Shown in pieces: positions 1 to 8,836 of a stretch of 64,000 nt of DNA. The stretch lies in NCBI GenBank assembly GCA_002067895.1, contig MVRE01000014.1:1-64000 (forward strand), given 5' to 3'. The position numbers and the translations under genes are program-made. The notes under the pieces were generated by a model that worked only from the letters and a program-made list of their open reading frames with translations, was not told the origin of the DNA and ran no database searches. This DNA comes from Methanoregula sp. PtaU1.Bin051 (GTDB lineage Archaea > Halobacteriota > Methanomicrobia > Methanomicrobiales > Methanospirillaceae). How positions within the stretch are numbered: position 1 is the stretch's first letter; every line of letters starts with the position of its first letter.

Positions 1-156
1 CTCCGTCGGTTCTCCAGTAGAAGCGGGGGTTTCGTCTTTAGAATTGTAAACTTTTTTAGAACGCGCGTTCGGTACGCTTGTCGTTTTGATAGAACTTTGC
101 AGATCCCCGCGCGATATTTTCTCGCCGCGTTTCAAACAAGAGATCACATAGTTCAA
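1..156 (-). CDS. Partial hypothetical protein running off the left edge
   Basis: This is an open leftward frame that continues beyond base 1. Its upstream limit is a TAA at 181-183. There is no ATG; possible starts are TTG at 156, GTG at 147 and TTG at 135, none with a clear ribosome site. The predicted peptide is Lys/Ser/Thr-rich and hydrophilic (for example NYVISCLKRGEKISRGDL), more protein-like than the Arg/Phe-rich opposite frame. A TATA-like CTATAAG (236-242, minus) and a perfect palindrome (183-206) lie just upstream, as expected of an autoregulated gene. I do not recognise a family. It could also be non-coding. Confidence 0.33.
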   Translation of the reverse strand, partial: MNYVISCLKRGEKISRGDLQSSIKTTSVPNARSKKVYNSKDETPASTGEPTE

Positions 157-182
157 GAGATCGGGGCGGGCGTTATCGTCTT

Positions 183-206
183 AAAAGTTGCATTAATGCA
201 ACTTTT
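183..206. promoter_or_regulatory. Perfect 24-bp palindrome, operator- or terminator-like
   Basis: The half-site AAAAGTTGCATT is followed by its exact reverse complement. It sits between a minus-strand TATA-like element (236-242) and the start of the leftward partial frame. It is also followed on the plus strand by a T-rich stretch (203-215). It could be an operator of a dimeric regulator or, read rightward, a terminator hairpin. Confidence 0.5.
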
Positions 207-488
207 TATTTTGTGTAACCGATCGTGGACATTTTCTTATAGAGAAAGGTGTACTTAGGCTTGTAGATTAAAAAATATCTAATTTGGCCTTAAAATTGAA
301 ATTAGAACACAACCCAGTGTTAATATGCTCCATAGCAGCACTCATTTTCAGCAGCCGGATATCCCTGCTCCTGTTGTAATAGCCACCTCTCTGATCGGTA
401 TCTGGTTGTCTTCATCAAATGGCTCGTACGGGTTACATGCAAAGGATTAATCATACCTGCAATCATTTGACGGTATGTGGGATCGATA
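207..488. other. Gene-free AT-rich intergenic region
   Basis: I see no convincing gene between the palindrome and the first surface protein. The first 120 bases are AT-rich (runs of A/T near 268-305) and the rest approaches the base composition of the following gene. It presumably contains the promoter of the gene at 489. Confidence 0.5.
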
Positions 489-1199
489 ATGACCAAACGA
501 AAGTTCCGGCTTCTCGCCATCAGCTGTATCGCCTGCATTCTGCTTGCTGCATTTCCTGCCCTTGCGGCAGATGATCTCTCAATCGGGCTGGACAGGGGCA
601 CAGTCATCCGCGGCAACCAGTTCGTACTGACAGTCACCGGTAAACCAGGCACCGGTTACTACGTCTGGTTGGCCGGGACATTTTCCATGACGGGTGCAGT
701 CGACGACCAGCCACCAATGATCATCGGCAGCACGGAAAATGTTGCACAGGACCCGGCGGGCGGTCCCTACGTTATCGGTTCTTATGCATACCGGAACGGG
801 AACGGCCGCACGATCGTCCAGGATGTCTGCCCGTCGTCCCCGGCGCAGTACTATGCATTCGTGACGACGGATCAGGCGGGGCGGGGATATGTCCTGTTCG
901 GGACAACTTCCAGCACCGCACCTAAGCAGTTTACCATACGGGCCGAAGGTCTGGGAGACTACGACACGGACAGTATCAGCGTCGTCCGCGGAGGGGTCAG
1001 CATCACTGCTGATTCTGAAAAGACGGCGACGATGGAAACGACTGTCGTAACAACACTCCCGACTACAACTCGTGAAGTGGTCACTTCTCCTCCTGCTACG
1101 CAGGCGCCAACTACGACTACGAAACAGGCACCGGCGGCTGTCGGTTTCTGTCTCCTCGGAGTGGCTCTGGGGCATCTTTGTAACAGGAAAATGCAGTGA
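489..1199 (+). CDS. Secreted, membrane-anchored DUF3821-like surface protein
   Basis: A 236-residue exported protein. Residues 1-26 are a signal peptide (basic start, hydrophobic core, AFPALA cleavage region). A beta-rich domain follows that opens with a DRGTVIRGNQF segment, like the TISQGDPVFIHG start of the DUF3821 protein at 40.8 kb. A Thr/Pro-rich linker (about 180-215) leads to one hydrophobic segment and a short basic tail (RKMQ), so the protein is probably anchored outside the cell by its C-terminus. DUF3821 proteins are known mainly from methanogens; their function is unknown. I chose ATG 489 because the in-frame GTG at 477 lies in the likely ribosome-site region. It is a single gene facing a leftward gene. 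Confidence 0.72.
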   Translation: MTKRKFRLLAISCIACILLAAFPALAADDLSIGLDRGTVIRGNQFVLTVTGKPGTGYYVWLAGTFSMTGAVDDQPPMIIGSTENVAQDPAGGPYVIGSYAYRNGNGRTIVQDVCPSSPAQYYAFVTTDQAGRGYVLFGTTSSTAPKQFTIRAEGLGDYDTDSISVVRGGVSITADSEKTATMETTVVTTLPTTTREVVTSPPATQAPTTTTKQAPAAVGFCLLGVALGHLCNRKMQ

Positions 1200-1278
1200 T
1201 CAGGGCATGGCCTCTCTATATCCCTGTTTCAGGACGGGCCATCATTCCTTTTTATTACCGCAGGGCCGTTACAAAGAA

Positions 1279-2070
1279 TTACCCAAGTGTTTTTAATGCG
1301 ATGAGCCGGTCGATAACCCGGTAATGCTGTCCCGAATACTGGGTAACGAACACCTCTATACGATCGGTCCCTTTTGTACCGGAAAGGGAGACCTCGAAAA
1401 GGGTTTCGCCGGGGCTGATATGGCCGATCTTGACGTGGCCATCGGAACAGGTGAGGCGCACTTCGATATCCTTAACCACGTGTTTACCCTGCCCCCCTGC
1501 AAGGGTGACCGTAACCATGCCGTCAATGGCATTCTTGTCGATCTGGATATTCAGTTCAGTTCCTGCAGGCAGTGTCTGCGTCGGCTCGATCGAGAAGGCG
1601 TCTCCGACATCATCGTCATTGCTTCCGGTAGGTGATCCGATACCCAACGGACTGAATGCGGGTAGAGATCCCGTAAATACCAGAATTGCATGCAGGACAA
1701 GGACAACAAGAACTGCCGCAACTGCGATATAAACCAGTTTAATGGACAGCGATGCTTCCGGCCCATCAGCCAATTGACCCGGCTGTGCTGTTTCAGTTTT
1801 TATCGGGGCGGCAGGTGCTGCCTCCTTATCGGTTCTCTGTGGTATCTTGTATGCGGGCGGCAGTGGAGGCTCCGGAGTAACTGAGGTATGAAGAGGAGAT
1901 CCGCAGGATTCGCAGTAGCGGGAGCCGGGGACGGCCTCCGTTTTGCAGGCCGGGCAGGTGTGTTTTTCGAGTTTCAGACCGCAGGATTCGCAGAAAGTAT
2001 CTGTATATCGCACAGGAATTGCACAGGACGGGCACGGGAATGTCTCGTCCTTCTGTTTTCGATTTGTCAT
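1279..2070 (-). CDS. Double zinc-ribbon, single-TM protein with extracytoplasmic domain
   Basis: A 263-residue protein. Residues 13-60 contain four CxxC knuckles (CPSC, CESC, CPAC, CESC) forming two zinc ribbons. A Pro/Ala-rich linker follows (about 65-105), then one membrane helix (about 110-133) and a C-terminal beta-rich domain of about 100 residues. The ribbons would lie in the cytoplasm and the C-terminal domain outside. The start ATG is preceded by GGAGTGA. The same architecture recurs at 26965-27786. The function is unknown; a sensory or assembly role is only a guess. Confidence 0.72.
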   Translation of the reverse strand: MTNRKQKDETFPCPSCAIPVRYTDTFCESCGLKLEKHTCPACKTEAVPGSRYCESCGSPLHTSVTPEPPLPPAYKIPQRTDKEAAPAAPIKTETAQPGQLADGPEASLSIKLVYIAVAAVLVVLVLHAILVFTGSLPAFSPLGIGSPTGSNDDDVGDAFSIEPTQTLPAGTELNIQIDKNAIDGMVTVTLAGGQGKHVVKDIEVRLTCSDGHVKIGHISPGETLFEVSLSGTKGTDRIEVFVTQYSGQHYRVIDRLIALKTLG

Positions 2071-2154
2071 ACTTCACTCCAGGGAGCTGACCGAATTTCG
2101 TTGTTAAGGTGTTTTTTTATTCACGACGTATATTAATATCGTAAAAAAACGGCA

Positions 2155-2835
2155 ATGGCCCGATTGCAGAAAATATTTTACGCTCGGGATGCATGGTCGG
2201 ACGTGTGGGGCTCCGGTATGAAGGCAAACAGTGCATGGGATCATGCCTATAACTTGCAGGGACGTCTCTGGGGAGGGGCGCCGTTCGTTCCCGGACTGCA
2301 AAAAGGCCTGTTGGTACTCGAACTCGGGTGCGGGAACGGGAAGATGTCGGCAGCACTCGCAGAAAAGGCACAAGATCTTATTGCGCTGGATTTTTCCCTG
2401 CATGCATGCCGGCTGGCCCGGAGGAATATGTCTGAAAAGGATAATGCCGATGTCATCGTTGCCGATGCCGGGGCCCTGCCGCTTGCGGCAGACACTGTTG
2501 GCGCAGTTGTTGCCAATCATGTCATCGGGCACGGGTTGTATACGGAACGGGCACAGATTGTGCGGGAGATCGTCCGCGTGCTCGTACAGGGCGGGTATCT
2601 TTTATTCTGTGATTTTTCTGTTGACGACGTCCGGGCACAGGACGGGACGGAAGTCGAAAAAAACACCCGTCTGCGCGGCAACGGGATCACCACGCACTAC
2701 TTTACCATTGAGGAAGTCCGCATTCTGTCAGACCAGCTCCGAATGGAGGATATCCGGACCAGCAGCCGGATCATGCGGATACGCGGGAAGGACCATCCCC
2801 GCTCCGAGATTATGGCCACGTTGATTAGGATCTGA
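2155..2835 (+). CDS. Class I SAM-dependent methyltransferase
   Basis: A 226-residue cytoplasmic enzyme. Motif I is LELGCGNGK (about residue 60), followed by ALDFS (motif II) and VVANHVIGH (motif IV region), the order of the methyltransferase-11/25 group. The substrate cannot be told from sequence. It is divergent from the zinc-ribbon gene with an 84-base shared promoter region rich in A/T (around 2110-2145). There is no Shine-Dalgarno before the ATG, so the message may be leaderless. Confidence 0.8.
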   Translation: MARLQKIFYARDAWSDVWGSGMKANSAWDHAYNLQGRLWGGAPFVPGLQKGLLVLELGCGNGKMSAALAEKAQDLIALDFSLHACRLARRNMSEKDNADVIVADAGALPLAADTVGAVVANHVIGHGLYTERAQIVREIVRVLVQGGYLLFCDFSVDDVRAQDGTEVEKNTRLRGNGITTHYFTIEEVRILSDQLRMEDIRTSSRIMRIRGKDHPRSEIMATLIRI

Positions 2836-2898
2836 CGTGTATAATCCTGCCCCGGTTAACCTTATTGGGACAGCTGCCGGAGGCAGGAAAAGATAAGG

Positions 2899-3756
2899 TT
2901 ACCTCCGGGTATTCTGGTACGCTAAGGCCGCAGCTATGGAAAGACCGGCAAGGATGGCGGTAAAGCCCGGTACTCCGGGGCCATGACCGGCATCGGCAGG
3001 GACTGCTGATTCATCGTAAGACAGGACGACCGAGACCGTCGTGTTTCTCCCTCCCTCCACTATCACCTTCCTCGAAGTGGAGAGGTAGCCTTCAAGCTCC
3101 AGTGTTACGGTGTGCTCGCCAGGTGCAATCTCGGTGAAATAACCGGGGCTGTTTCCAATATATACCGAGTCGAGCAGGATCCTCGCTTTTGACGGTGAAG
3201 ATGTGACCCTGACAGTTCCCGTTGCTTCTGCAGATCCGGCCTGTTTTGCAGGATCGATAACCGTGTGCCGGATGGAGGGAAGGGTCGGGGAGTCGGCAAA
3301 CTCCCGCTGGTACCCGTCCGGAAAGATGACAGTTGTCGTCTGGGGAGAAAAGTCGGCGGAAATGATATAACTGAGCGCCGATTCCTTGAGTGCTATCTGC
3401 GCACGGGAAAAATCCATGCTTGCTGTCAGGTATTCCGTTCCGGTATCCGTCTCGCTGACTTGCGCGAATTTTTTCATGAGTAGCATTGCACCCGACCTGT
3501 CGAACGTGACCACTTCCGGCGGTTCCGAGCTTGTGGCAAGGCCCTTGACCAGTTCCTCCTGCAGCATCGATTCCGGTATCGCGTTTTCGACAGGGCCTTC
3601 CAGCAAGTACCGGAAAACAGCAGATGCGTCGCCGTCCTTGTCAACGGTGATGGTGAGCGACTGGGCAGTGAAGGCCGCGGCCGGTACTGTCAGGGATATA
3701 AGACAGGCAAAAAAGAAGCCTGTGATCAGCAGGGAGGTATAACTGGTTGTTGACAT
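2899..3756 (-). CDS. Secreted PEGA-domain protein with C-terminal TM
   Basis: A 285-residue protein. Residues 1-28 are a signal peptide ending in VPAAAFT. A novel domain covers about 30-170. A PEGA domain follows (about 180-250, with GTVRVTSSPSKARILLDSVYIG and later GEHTVTLELEGY). The tail has a PGF-like sequence (GPGVPGFTAIL) followed by a hydrophobic helix and RR. The PGF plus helix plus basic end resembles the PGF-CTERM archaeosortase sorting signal of methanogens. It is probably a cell-surface structural or binding protein. The start ATG has GAGGATCC upstream. Confidence 0.75.
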   Translation of the reverse strand: MSTTSYTSLLITGFFFACLISLTVPAAAFTAQSLTITVDKDGDASAVFRYLLEGPVENAIPESMLQEELVKGLATSSEPPEVVTFDRSGAMLLMKKFAQVSETDTGTEYLTASMDFSRAQIALKESALSYIISADFSPQTTTVIFPDGYQREFADSPTLPSIRHTVIDPAKQAGSAEATGTVRVTSSPSKARILLDSVYIGNSPGYFTEIAPGEHTVTLELEGYLSTSRKVIVEGGRNTTVSVVLSYDESAVPADAGHGPGVPGFTAILAGLSIAAALAYQNTRR

Positions 3757-3907
3757 AGGATCCTCTCTTTTTCTTGTTTACAGGATTAATAATTGGTAAA
3801 AGACCCGATATATTTTGAGGTCTGCTTTCCAGCCAGAAGCCTTTTCCGGTACGCAACCTGCCGGTACTCATGTTGATATAGCATACCTGCCAATCTTGAT
3901 TCCGACA

Positions 3908-4567
3908 ATGCTCCCGACCCTGCTTGATATCATCATCCACATCGACGAAAATCTCGCCCCGATTATCCAGCAGTACGGGATCTGGACATACCTAATCCTC
4001 TTTATTATCATATTCTTCGAAACCGGGCTTGTCATCACTCCGTTTTTACCTGGAGACTCCCTGCTCTTTGTCGCAGGGGCCTGTGCAGCAAGCGGTCTTC
4101 TGGAACTCCACTGGCTGTTTGCCGCCTTCATTCTCGGTGCAATCATCGGCGATACGGTTAACTACTGGATCGGCAATTACATCGGGCTCAAGGTTCTCCA
4201 GTGCCGGTTCCCCACGATCCTCAAGAAGGAGTATATTGACGAGACGTACGGCTTTTACGAAAAGTACGGCGGCCTGGCAATATTCGTGGCCCGCTTCGTT
4301 CCGGTCATCCGTACGTTTGCCCCGTTCCTTGCCGGCGTCGGGTCCATGGAATACCGCAGGTTCCTGTTTTACAATATCTTTGGCGGTATCGTCTGGTCGC
4401 TTTCCATCGTGTTTGCCGGTTACTTCTTCGGCACACTTCCGATTGTCCAGGAGAACCTCAACCTCTTAATCTACCTCGTTATCCTCGTCACTCTCGCGAC
4501 GATCGTAGTGATCATCGCAGGGATCGTCTCATCATACAGGAAACGCCCACCGGTCTGCCCTCCATAA
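3908..4567 (+). CDS. DedA family (SNARE-associated/VTT) membrane protein
   Basis: A 219-residue multi-TM protein. It carries the DedA signature: an acidic FFETGLVITPFLPGDS region near residue 40, a GDTVNYWIG motif, and a later FVARFVPVIRTFAPFLAG loop with the conserved arginines. DedA proteins are linked to lipid transport and membrane homeostasis; bacterial UptA relatives recycle undecaprenyl phosphate. I chose ATG 3908 because the 31 codons before it do not look like DedA and lack membrane character. Confidence 0.88.
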   Translation: MLPTLLDIIIHIDENLAPIIQQYGIWTYLILFIIIFFETGLVITPFLPGDSLLFVAGACAASGLLELHWLFAAFILGAIIGDTVNYWIGNYIGLKVLQCRFPTILKKEYIDETYGFYEKYGGLAIFVARFVPVIRTFAPFLAGVGSMEYRRFLFYNIFGGIVWSLSIVFAGYFFGTLPIVQENLNLLIYLVILVTLATIVVIIAGIVSSYRKRPPVCPP

Positions 4568-4645
4568 CCATGGTCGTTTCCGGCATGAGGTAGTTAAAAA
4601 GTATAATAGAAAAATAATCCTTACCGCTCAGACAACTTCCGGAAT

Positions 4646-5728
4646 CTATGTAAATCTCTTCTCAATGGTCAGCCCGGCATTATCCACTTTCGTGCTGATG
4701 GCAATTGTCAGGCCGAGCGGTTTTAACAGGCGCTCCATCTGCGGCCTGTCCTTTTCCGTGACTACGGCAATCGAGGGGCCGACCGAGCTCATCCCCACAA
4801 ACTCCAGCCCCGCCTCGCGTAGCATGCTCATGAAATGGTAAATCCGGTAGGTGTGGTGCTCCACCTCGGCCCGCTTCGAGCCACGGAACTCGATCTCCCA
4901 GATGATGTCGCCGATCCTTTTCATGTCGCCTTTTTCAAGAGCAGGGATGAGGTCCATTAAGAACATGTACGCCTTAAGCTCGCGGTCCCGGTAGTCAAGC
5001 GTCCTTGCCTTGTTCATTAAGAGATCGAACTCCTTTGTGCCGGCAGACGAGATGTCGGTTGGCGGGATTAGGATGTGAACGTTCTTGCCCTCCGCGAACG
5101 GGTGGTGATACACGAGGGCGAGCTCGTCACCCATGACCGCCATGCCGCCATGGGTGCTGACGGCAGGGCCGACGCCGGTCTCGAACCCGAACGCGATCGA
5201 TCCCTCCGCGGTCTCCTCCACGTAGTTATGTCCGATCAGGTGGCGGAGCTGGGTATTGGTGAGTGGCGCCCCGAGAGCAACATTCATCGCTGTCGCGACT
5301 GCGATCATCACCGTGCTCGTCGACCCGAGGCCGACATGCTTGTGCTCGTGATCCCGCGCTTTGATGGTGAAACCACCGGTGTAACCGGTCGCCTTTTTGA
5401 ACACCTCAACAAAATTCCGGATGATTGGTTCGCGGCTGTAATCGATCATAGTCTCCTTCTTCGTGCAGGCAACTTCTGCGCTGCAGTAGCACTGGATGGC
5501 AAACCCGACGCCTCCCCCGCCAGCATGGTTCGGTGCGAAACGGTTCATGTCCAGTACAGTCAAGTGGATTCGGGCTGGCGCTTTCACCGAGACGGAACCG
5601 TTTACAGGCTTGAGCACATGGGTCTTCTTCTCGATTCCGAGGGTCTTAATAACGGTACCCGGCGCAAACGTCCTGAAATCGTACTCGACGAGGTCGAGGT
5701 CCCCGCCCCTTATCTTCATGATTGCCAT
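4646..5728 (-). CDS. GHMP-fold protein, probable beta-ribofuranosylaminobenzene 5'-phosphate synthase
   Basis: A 360-residue GHMP-superfamily protein. After a 50-residue N-terminal segment come PARIHLTVLDMN (51-62), GGGVGFAIQ, the GHMP motif HVGLGSTSTV (about 131-140), and a late GMSSVGPSIAVV segment. This layout matches archaeal beta-RFAP synthase, which condenses 4-hydroxybenzoate with PRPP in methanopterin synthesis. Other archaeal GHMP kinases remain possible. The frame extends 50 codons further upstream into the preceding gene; ATG 5728, 13 bases after that gene's end, is the reasonable start (ATG 5719 is an alternative). It is co-directional with the DUF2148 gene and probably co-transcribed. 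Confidence 0.7.
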   Translation of the reverse strand: MAIMKIRGGDLDLVEYDFRTFAPGTVIKTLGIEKKTHVLKPVNGSVSVKAPARIHLTVLDMNRFAPNHAGGGGVGFAIQCYCSAEVACTKKETMIDYSREPIIRNFVEVFKKATGYTGGFTIKARDHEHKHVGLGSTSTVMIAVATAMNVALGAPLTNTQLRHLIGHNYVEETAEGSIAFGFETGVGPAVSTHGGMAVMGDELALVYHHPFAEGKNVHILIPPTDISSAGTKEFDLLMNKARTLDYRDRELKAYMFLMDLIPALEKGDMKRIGDIIWEIEFRGSKRAEVEHHTYRIYHFMSMLREAGLEFVGMSSVGPSIAVVTEKDRPQMERLLKPLGLTIAISTKVDNAGLTIEKRFT

Positions 5729-5741
5729 TGAAGGTACTCCG

Positions 5742-6296
5742 TTACCTGCTCCGGTCGAAGAAAATATTCTTGCCGGTCGCGGTGAGCGGGATGCCGTACG
5801 CAACCGTGCAATCCTTTCCAAGGATGCCAATGCTGAGTGCGCCGACACCTGCGGAGTACATGACACGGTTGTCGGCATTAAGAACGGATGCTGTTTTTGC
5901 TGCTGACCCTACCGCAATACCGAGATCCGTCATCCGGATCATGCAGTTCGGCCCTGCAAATGCCGTTTTCCTTTTCTTCGCTTTTTTCGCTGCTGCAACC
6001 ATCTCAGAACATCCGGGGTACCCGCACCCCCCGCAGTCGATGCCAGCAGCAAGTATCCCGTTACTGCCGATCAGTACGACTGCTGCACTATCCTCGATAT
6101 TCTTCGCGTCCCGGCTGAAGAACCCGATCCCATGCTCTTCACCGTAGGTTTTCACGGCAGCAGCGAGCTTTTTTCTCTCTTTTCCTTCGACAACCCGGAT
6201 ATGGATGGTGTCAACACCCTTTCCTTTCGGGGCAGTTCGGGCGGCAAGCGCCATTAGGCTGGCTGCGATCTTCACGCCGTTCTGTTCCTGAGTCAT
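5742..6296 (-). CDS. DUF2148 ferredoxin-domain protein
   Basis: A 184-residue protein with a cysteine cluster in the middle (DCGGCGYPGCSEM) and a later NCMIRMTDLGIAVGSAAK segment. This is the DUF2148 pattern, annotated as a ferredoxin-like domain that may bind an iron-sulfur cluster. Its role is unknown. It lies directly upstream of the GHMP gene in a probable two-gene unit, which hints at a link to cofactor synthesis; that is inference from position only. Confidence 0.75.
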   Translation of the reverse strand: MTQEQNGVKIAASLMALAARTAPKGKGVDTIHIRVVEGKERKKLAAAVKTYGEEHGIGFFSRDAKNIEDSAAVVLIGSNGILAAGIDCGGCGYPGCSEMVAAAKKAKKRKTAFAGPNCMIRMTDLGIAVGSAAKTASVLNADNRVMYSAGVGALSIGILGKDCTVAYGIPLTATGKNIFFDRSR

Positions 6297-6395
6297 AGGG
6301 GTATATGCGAGAGAGTGAAGGATAAACCTGATGATACACTTTCTTTAATCCTGAAGTCTAACCGGCTTTTATCCGGATACACCGGGGAGAGAAGC

Positions 6396-7511
6396 ATGGG
6401 AAGGAAAAAGGGCAGGAAAAGGGCGGCGGCAGACTCCCTGCCGCACCCTCCAAAAACCGGTGACTTCCGAATCATCCCGGTGGATATCCTCAAAGGTCTC
6501 GCAGCAATATCGGTAATCCTCATCCATACATTCTCACCGGTCCTGTTATCTGTCACCGGCGCCCCGTACCATATCTGGCAGGCGGTCCCGGTATTCCTGC
6601 TGCTCGCAGCATTCACCGGTGCCTTGTCGTACAGGTGGCTGGACCGGACAACACTATCCGGTCTCTACGACCTTGCGATCCTAATCCGGCGGTATAAACG
6701 GATCCTGGTCCCGTTTGCCGTTGTCTGGGCAGTCGAGGTCATCGTCCTCCTCCTCCTGCCGCAGCAGATGTCCTGGTATGCCGGATATTCCGGGCAGATT
6801 CTGTCAGGTGGCGTCGGGATAGTAGTATCGTTTTTCAGCGGGGGGATCGGGCCAGGCAACTATTTCATCCCCTTAATTATTGTCCAGATCTTCGCCATCC
6901 CCATCCTGTACTGGCTGGCGGTGCGCTTCTCACCCGGAAAGATGGTCGTATCCATATTTATTCTCGATATGGTTTTCCAGTACGTCCTTTACCTTGCTGG
7001 GATCCATACCTTTGTTCCAGGGCTGACGTACGTCAACTACGTAGTCCTGACAGCTCTCGGCATCTGGCTTGCACTCGAGAAACACCCGCAGACGGCTGTT
7101 CTTGCCGCAGCCGGTATACTGAGCGCTGCCTATATCACTGCAGTTTATTACTTCAACTTCCAGTTCTGGTTTATCGCCCCGCTGGCCGGCTTCTTCAGCG
7201 AGTTCTCGTATTTCTGGACCCTCGTACTTGTTGTTACAGGCCTCCGCTTCCTGCCCTCCACATCGCTTTCGAAGGCATGGTCGATCGTTGCGGATCTCGG
7301 AAAGGCATCCTGGCACATCTTCCTTGTCCAGATGGCCTTCCTTGCGTTCTTCAACGATTCGCTGCTGGCATTCATCGACAGCGCCATTCCCGGGCCGGAC
7401 CTCGGGTGGCTCCTCGTTGCACAGGTGGGGTTTACGCTCCTCGTTCTGGCAGTCTGCCTCCCGGCAGGGTATGGATTCTACCGGGCCGGGGAATATCTGG
7501 GGAAACGCTGA
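6396..7511 (+). CDS. Acyltransferase-3 family integral membrane protein
   Basis: A multi-TM protein of 371 residues (398 if GTG 6315 is the start). It opens with the typical VDILKGLAAISVILIHTF segment, whose histidine is the conserved putative catalytic residue of acyltransferase-3 (OafA/WecH type) proteins. About ten hydrophobic segments follow. Such enzymes acetylate or acylate surface sugars. I prefer ATG 6396, preceded by GGGGAGAG, because the extra 27 residues are polar and unremarkable. It is divergent from the DUF2148 gene. Confidence 0.8.
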   Translation: MGRKKGRKRAAADSLPHPPKTGDFRIIPVDILKGLAAISVILIHTFSPVLLSVTGAPYHIWQAVPVFLLLAAFTGALSYRWLDRTTLSGLYDLAILIRRYKRILVPFAVVWAVEVIVLLLLPQQMSWYAGYSGQILSGGVGIVVSFFSGGIGPGNYFIPLIIVQIFAIPILYWLAVRFSPGKMVVSIFILDMVFQYVLYLAGIHTFVPGLTYVNYVVLTALGIWLALEKHPQTAVLAAAGILSAAYITAVYYFNFQFWFIAPLAGFFSEFSYFWTLVLVVTGLRFLPSTSLSKAWSIVADLGKASWHIFLVQMAFLAFFNDSLLAFIDSAIPGPDLGWLLVAQVGFTLLVLAVCLPAGYGFYRAGEYLGKR

Positions 7512-7562
7512 CCTGTAAAAAAAACCTGCCGTTGTTGACAGGGACGCGACGGGCCGGCACGG

Positions 7563-7979
7563 TCAGGGCGAGATCTGGATTGCGGTCCCGTCAAACGTTG
7601 CAACCATCCGCTCTCCGTCGAACACGGTGACGCGGTACGTGGAATACCGCCGGGATCCGCCGACATACTCTGCGACAGCCTCAAGGTCGCCGGATGCAGG
7701 CGCAAGGTACTGGATATGCGCCGAGACCGCAACCCGCTTTGCAGTCCCCGCGTTTGCCGCAATCGCGAATGCCTGGTCAGCAAGAGTGAAGATCGCGCCG
7801 CCATGAATGACATCGTTAGGATTGTTCTTTCCCGCTGACGGCATCAGGACCCGGGCATACCCTTCACGTGCTTCAGCGATTGTGATACCCAGCAGACGGG
7901 CAAATTCGCAGTTGTCGAACGCAGCGATGCGTTGCTGAAGGTGAGCCAATGCCGGATCGCGTGACGGGGTACTGTGCAT
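7563..7979 (-). CDS. PaaI-type hotdog thioesterase
   Basis: A 138-residue single hotdog domain with NDVIHGGAIFTLADQAFAIA (about 70-90), where the HGG(A) and the following Asp form the usual acyl-CoA thioesterase site. The second half has the expected TKRVAVSAHIQYLAPA strand. It hydrolyses acyl- or aryl-CoA esters; the true substrate is unknown. It converges with the acyltransferase gene and lies downstream of the glycosyltransferase. Confidence 0.85.
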   Translation of the reverse strand: MHSTPSRDPALAHLQQRIAAFDNCEFARLLGITIAEAREGYARVLMPSAGKNNPNDVIHGGAIFTLADQAFAIAANAGTAKRVAVSAHIQYLAPASGDLEAVAEYVGGSRRYSTYRVTVFDGERMVATFDGTAIQISP

Positions 7980-8075
7980 GATCTGTCAGCTGGAGATAGC
8001 ATCCTGGACAATAAAAGCCTGATGAGGGAGAATGGACATAAAGATGAAAGAGATCAGGGGCAGGGGGAGACTCTT

Positions 8076-8777
8076 TTACTGCTTGTACTCCTTCTGGGAA
8101 TACTGGTACTTCTCCACATGTCCGCCATGGGCGACGATATACATCCATTCGTACAGGGATTTGAGGGATCCGTACTGTTTGTACCGCCTCATTGAAAACC
8201 CGACTTTCATGGCCGGTATGAACCGTACGCTGCCGATCCTGCTCATCCGGAGAGCGATCTCGACATCGTCACCGGCATCGATGAAACGGTAGAGTCCGGC
8301 TCTTACGACAGCGTCTCTCCTGAATGCTGTGTTGCATCCGAGAGTGTAATAGAAGATTCGGGTATAATACCCAATCCGGGAGAATGTGTTTGCAAAAAAG
8401 AGCGAGAGCGAGTTCCTAAGGCCTGTCTCGATGGGATAGACCGGGCCGTAGACCTGAACTACGTTTTCATCGGCAAAACCATCGCGGATCGTCGCGATCC
8501 ACGTTGGCGGGAGGATGCAGTCCGCGTCCGTAGTGGCGACTATTTCCCCCAACGCGGCCATAATCCCGTCGTTCCGCGCCCCCCCGACCTTCGGGCTTGT
8601 CTGGATGAACACCTTGTCCGCGTACTTCTGCGCGATCTCACGGGTCCGGTCTTTTGACCCCCCGTCTACAACGATGATCTCGTACTCGCTTTTAGGCAAG
8701 TTCTGGTGACGGAGTGAGACCAGGCACTGGGCGATATTCTCTTCCTCGTTGAATGTCGGGATAACGACCGAGATCAT
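8076..8777 (-). CDS. Family 2 glycosyltransferase
   Basis: A 233-residue GT-A enzyme. It starts MISVVIPTFNEEENI and has DGGSKDRT and a TTDADCILPP (DxD-type) metal-binding site near residue 85. It ends without the large TM region of polyprenyl transferases, though a short hydrophobic stretch occurs near 130. The start is ATG 8777 with AGGTG eight bases upstream; the open frame runs further but without family similarity. It follows the FAD gene after 59 bases, so the two probably act together in surface glycan or glycolipid synthesis. Confidence 0.85.
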   Translation of the reverse strand: MISVVIPTFNEEENIAQCLVSLRHQNLPKSEYEIIVVDGGSKDRTREIAQKYADKVFIQTSPKVGGARNDGIMAALGEIVATTDADCILPPTWIATIRDGFADENVVQVYGPVYPIETGLRNSLSLFFANTFSRIGYYTRIFYYTLGCNTAFRRDAVVRAGLYRFIDAGDDVEIALRMSRIGSVRFIPAMKVGFSMRRYKQYGSLKSLYEWMYIVAHGGHVEKYQYSQKEYKQ

Positions 8778-8836
8778 GAAGACACCTGTATGGTTTTGGC
8801 AATAACGGGTATTAAGGGTGATGCCGGTACCAGGGA

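Noticed and set aside
579-1175. 198-codon leftward frame over the first surface gene
   Set aside because: Arg/Cys-rich composition and full overlap with a gene that has a signal peptide and TM anchor.
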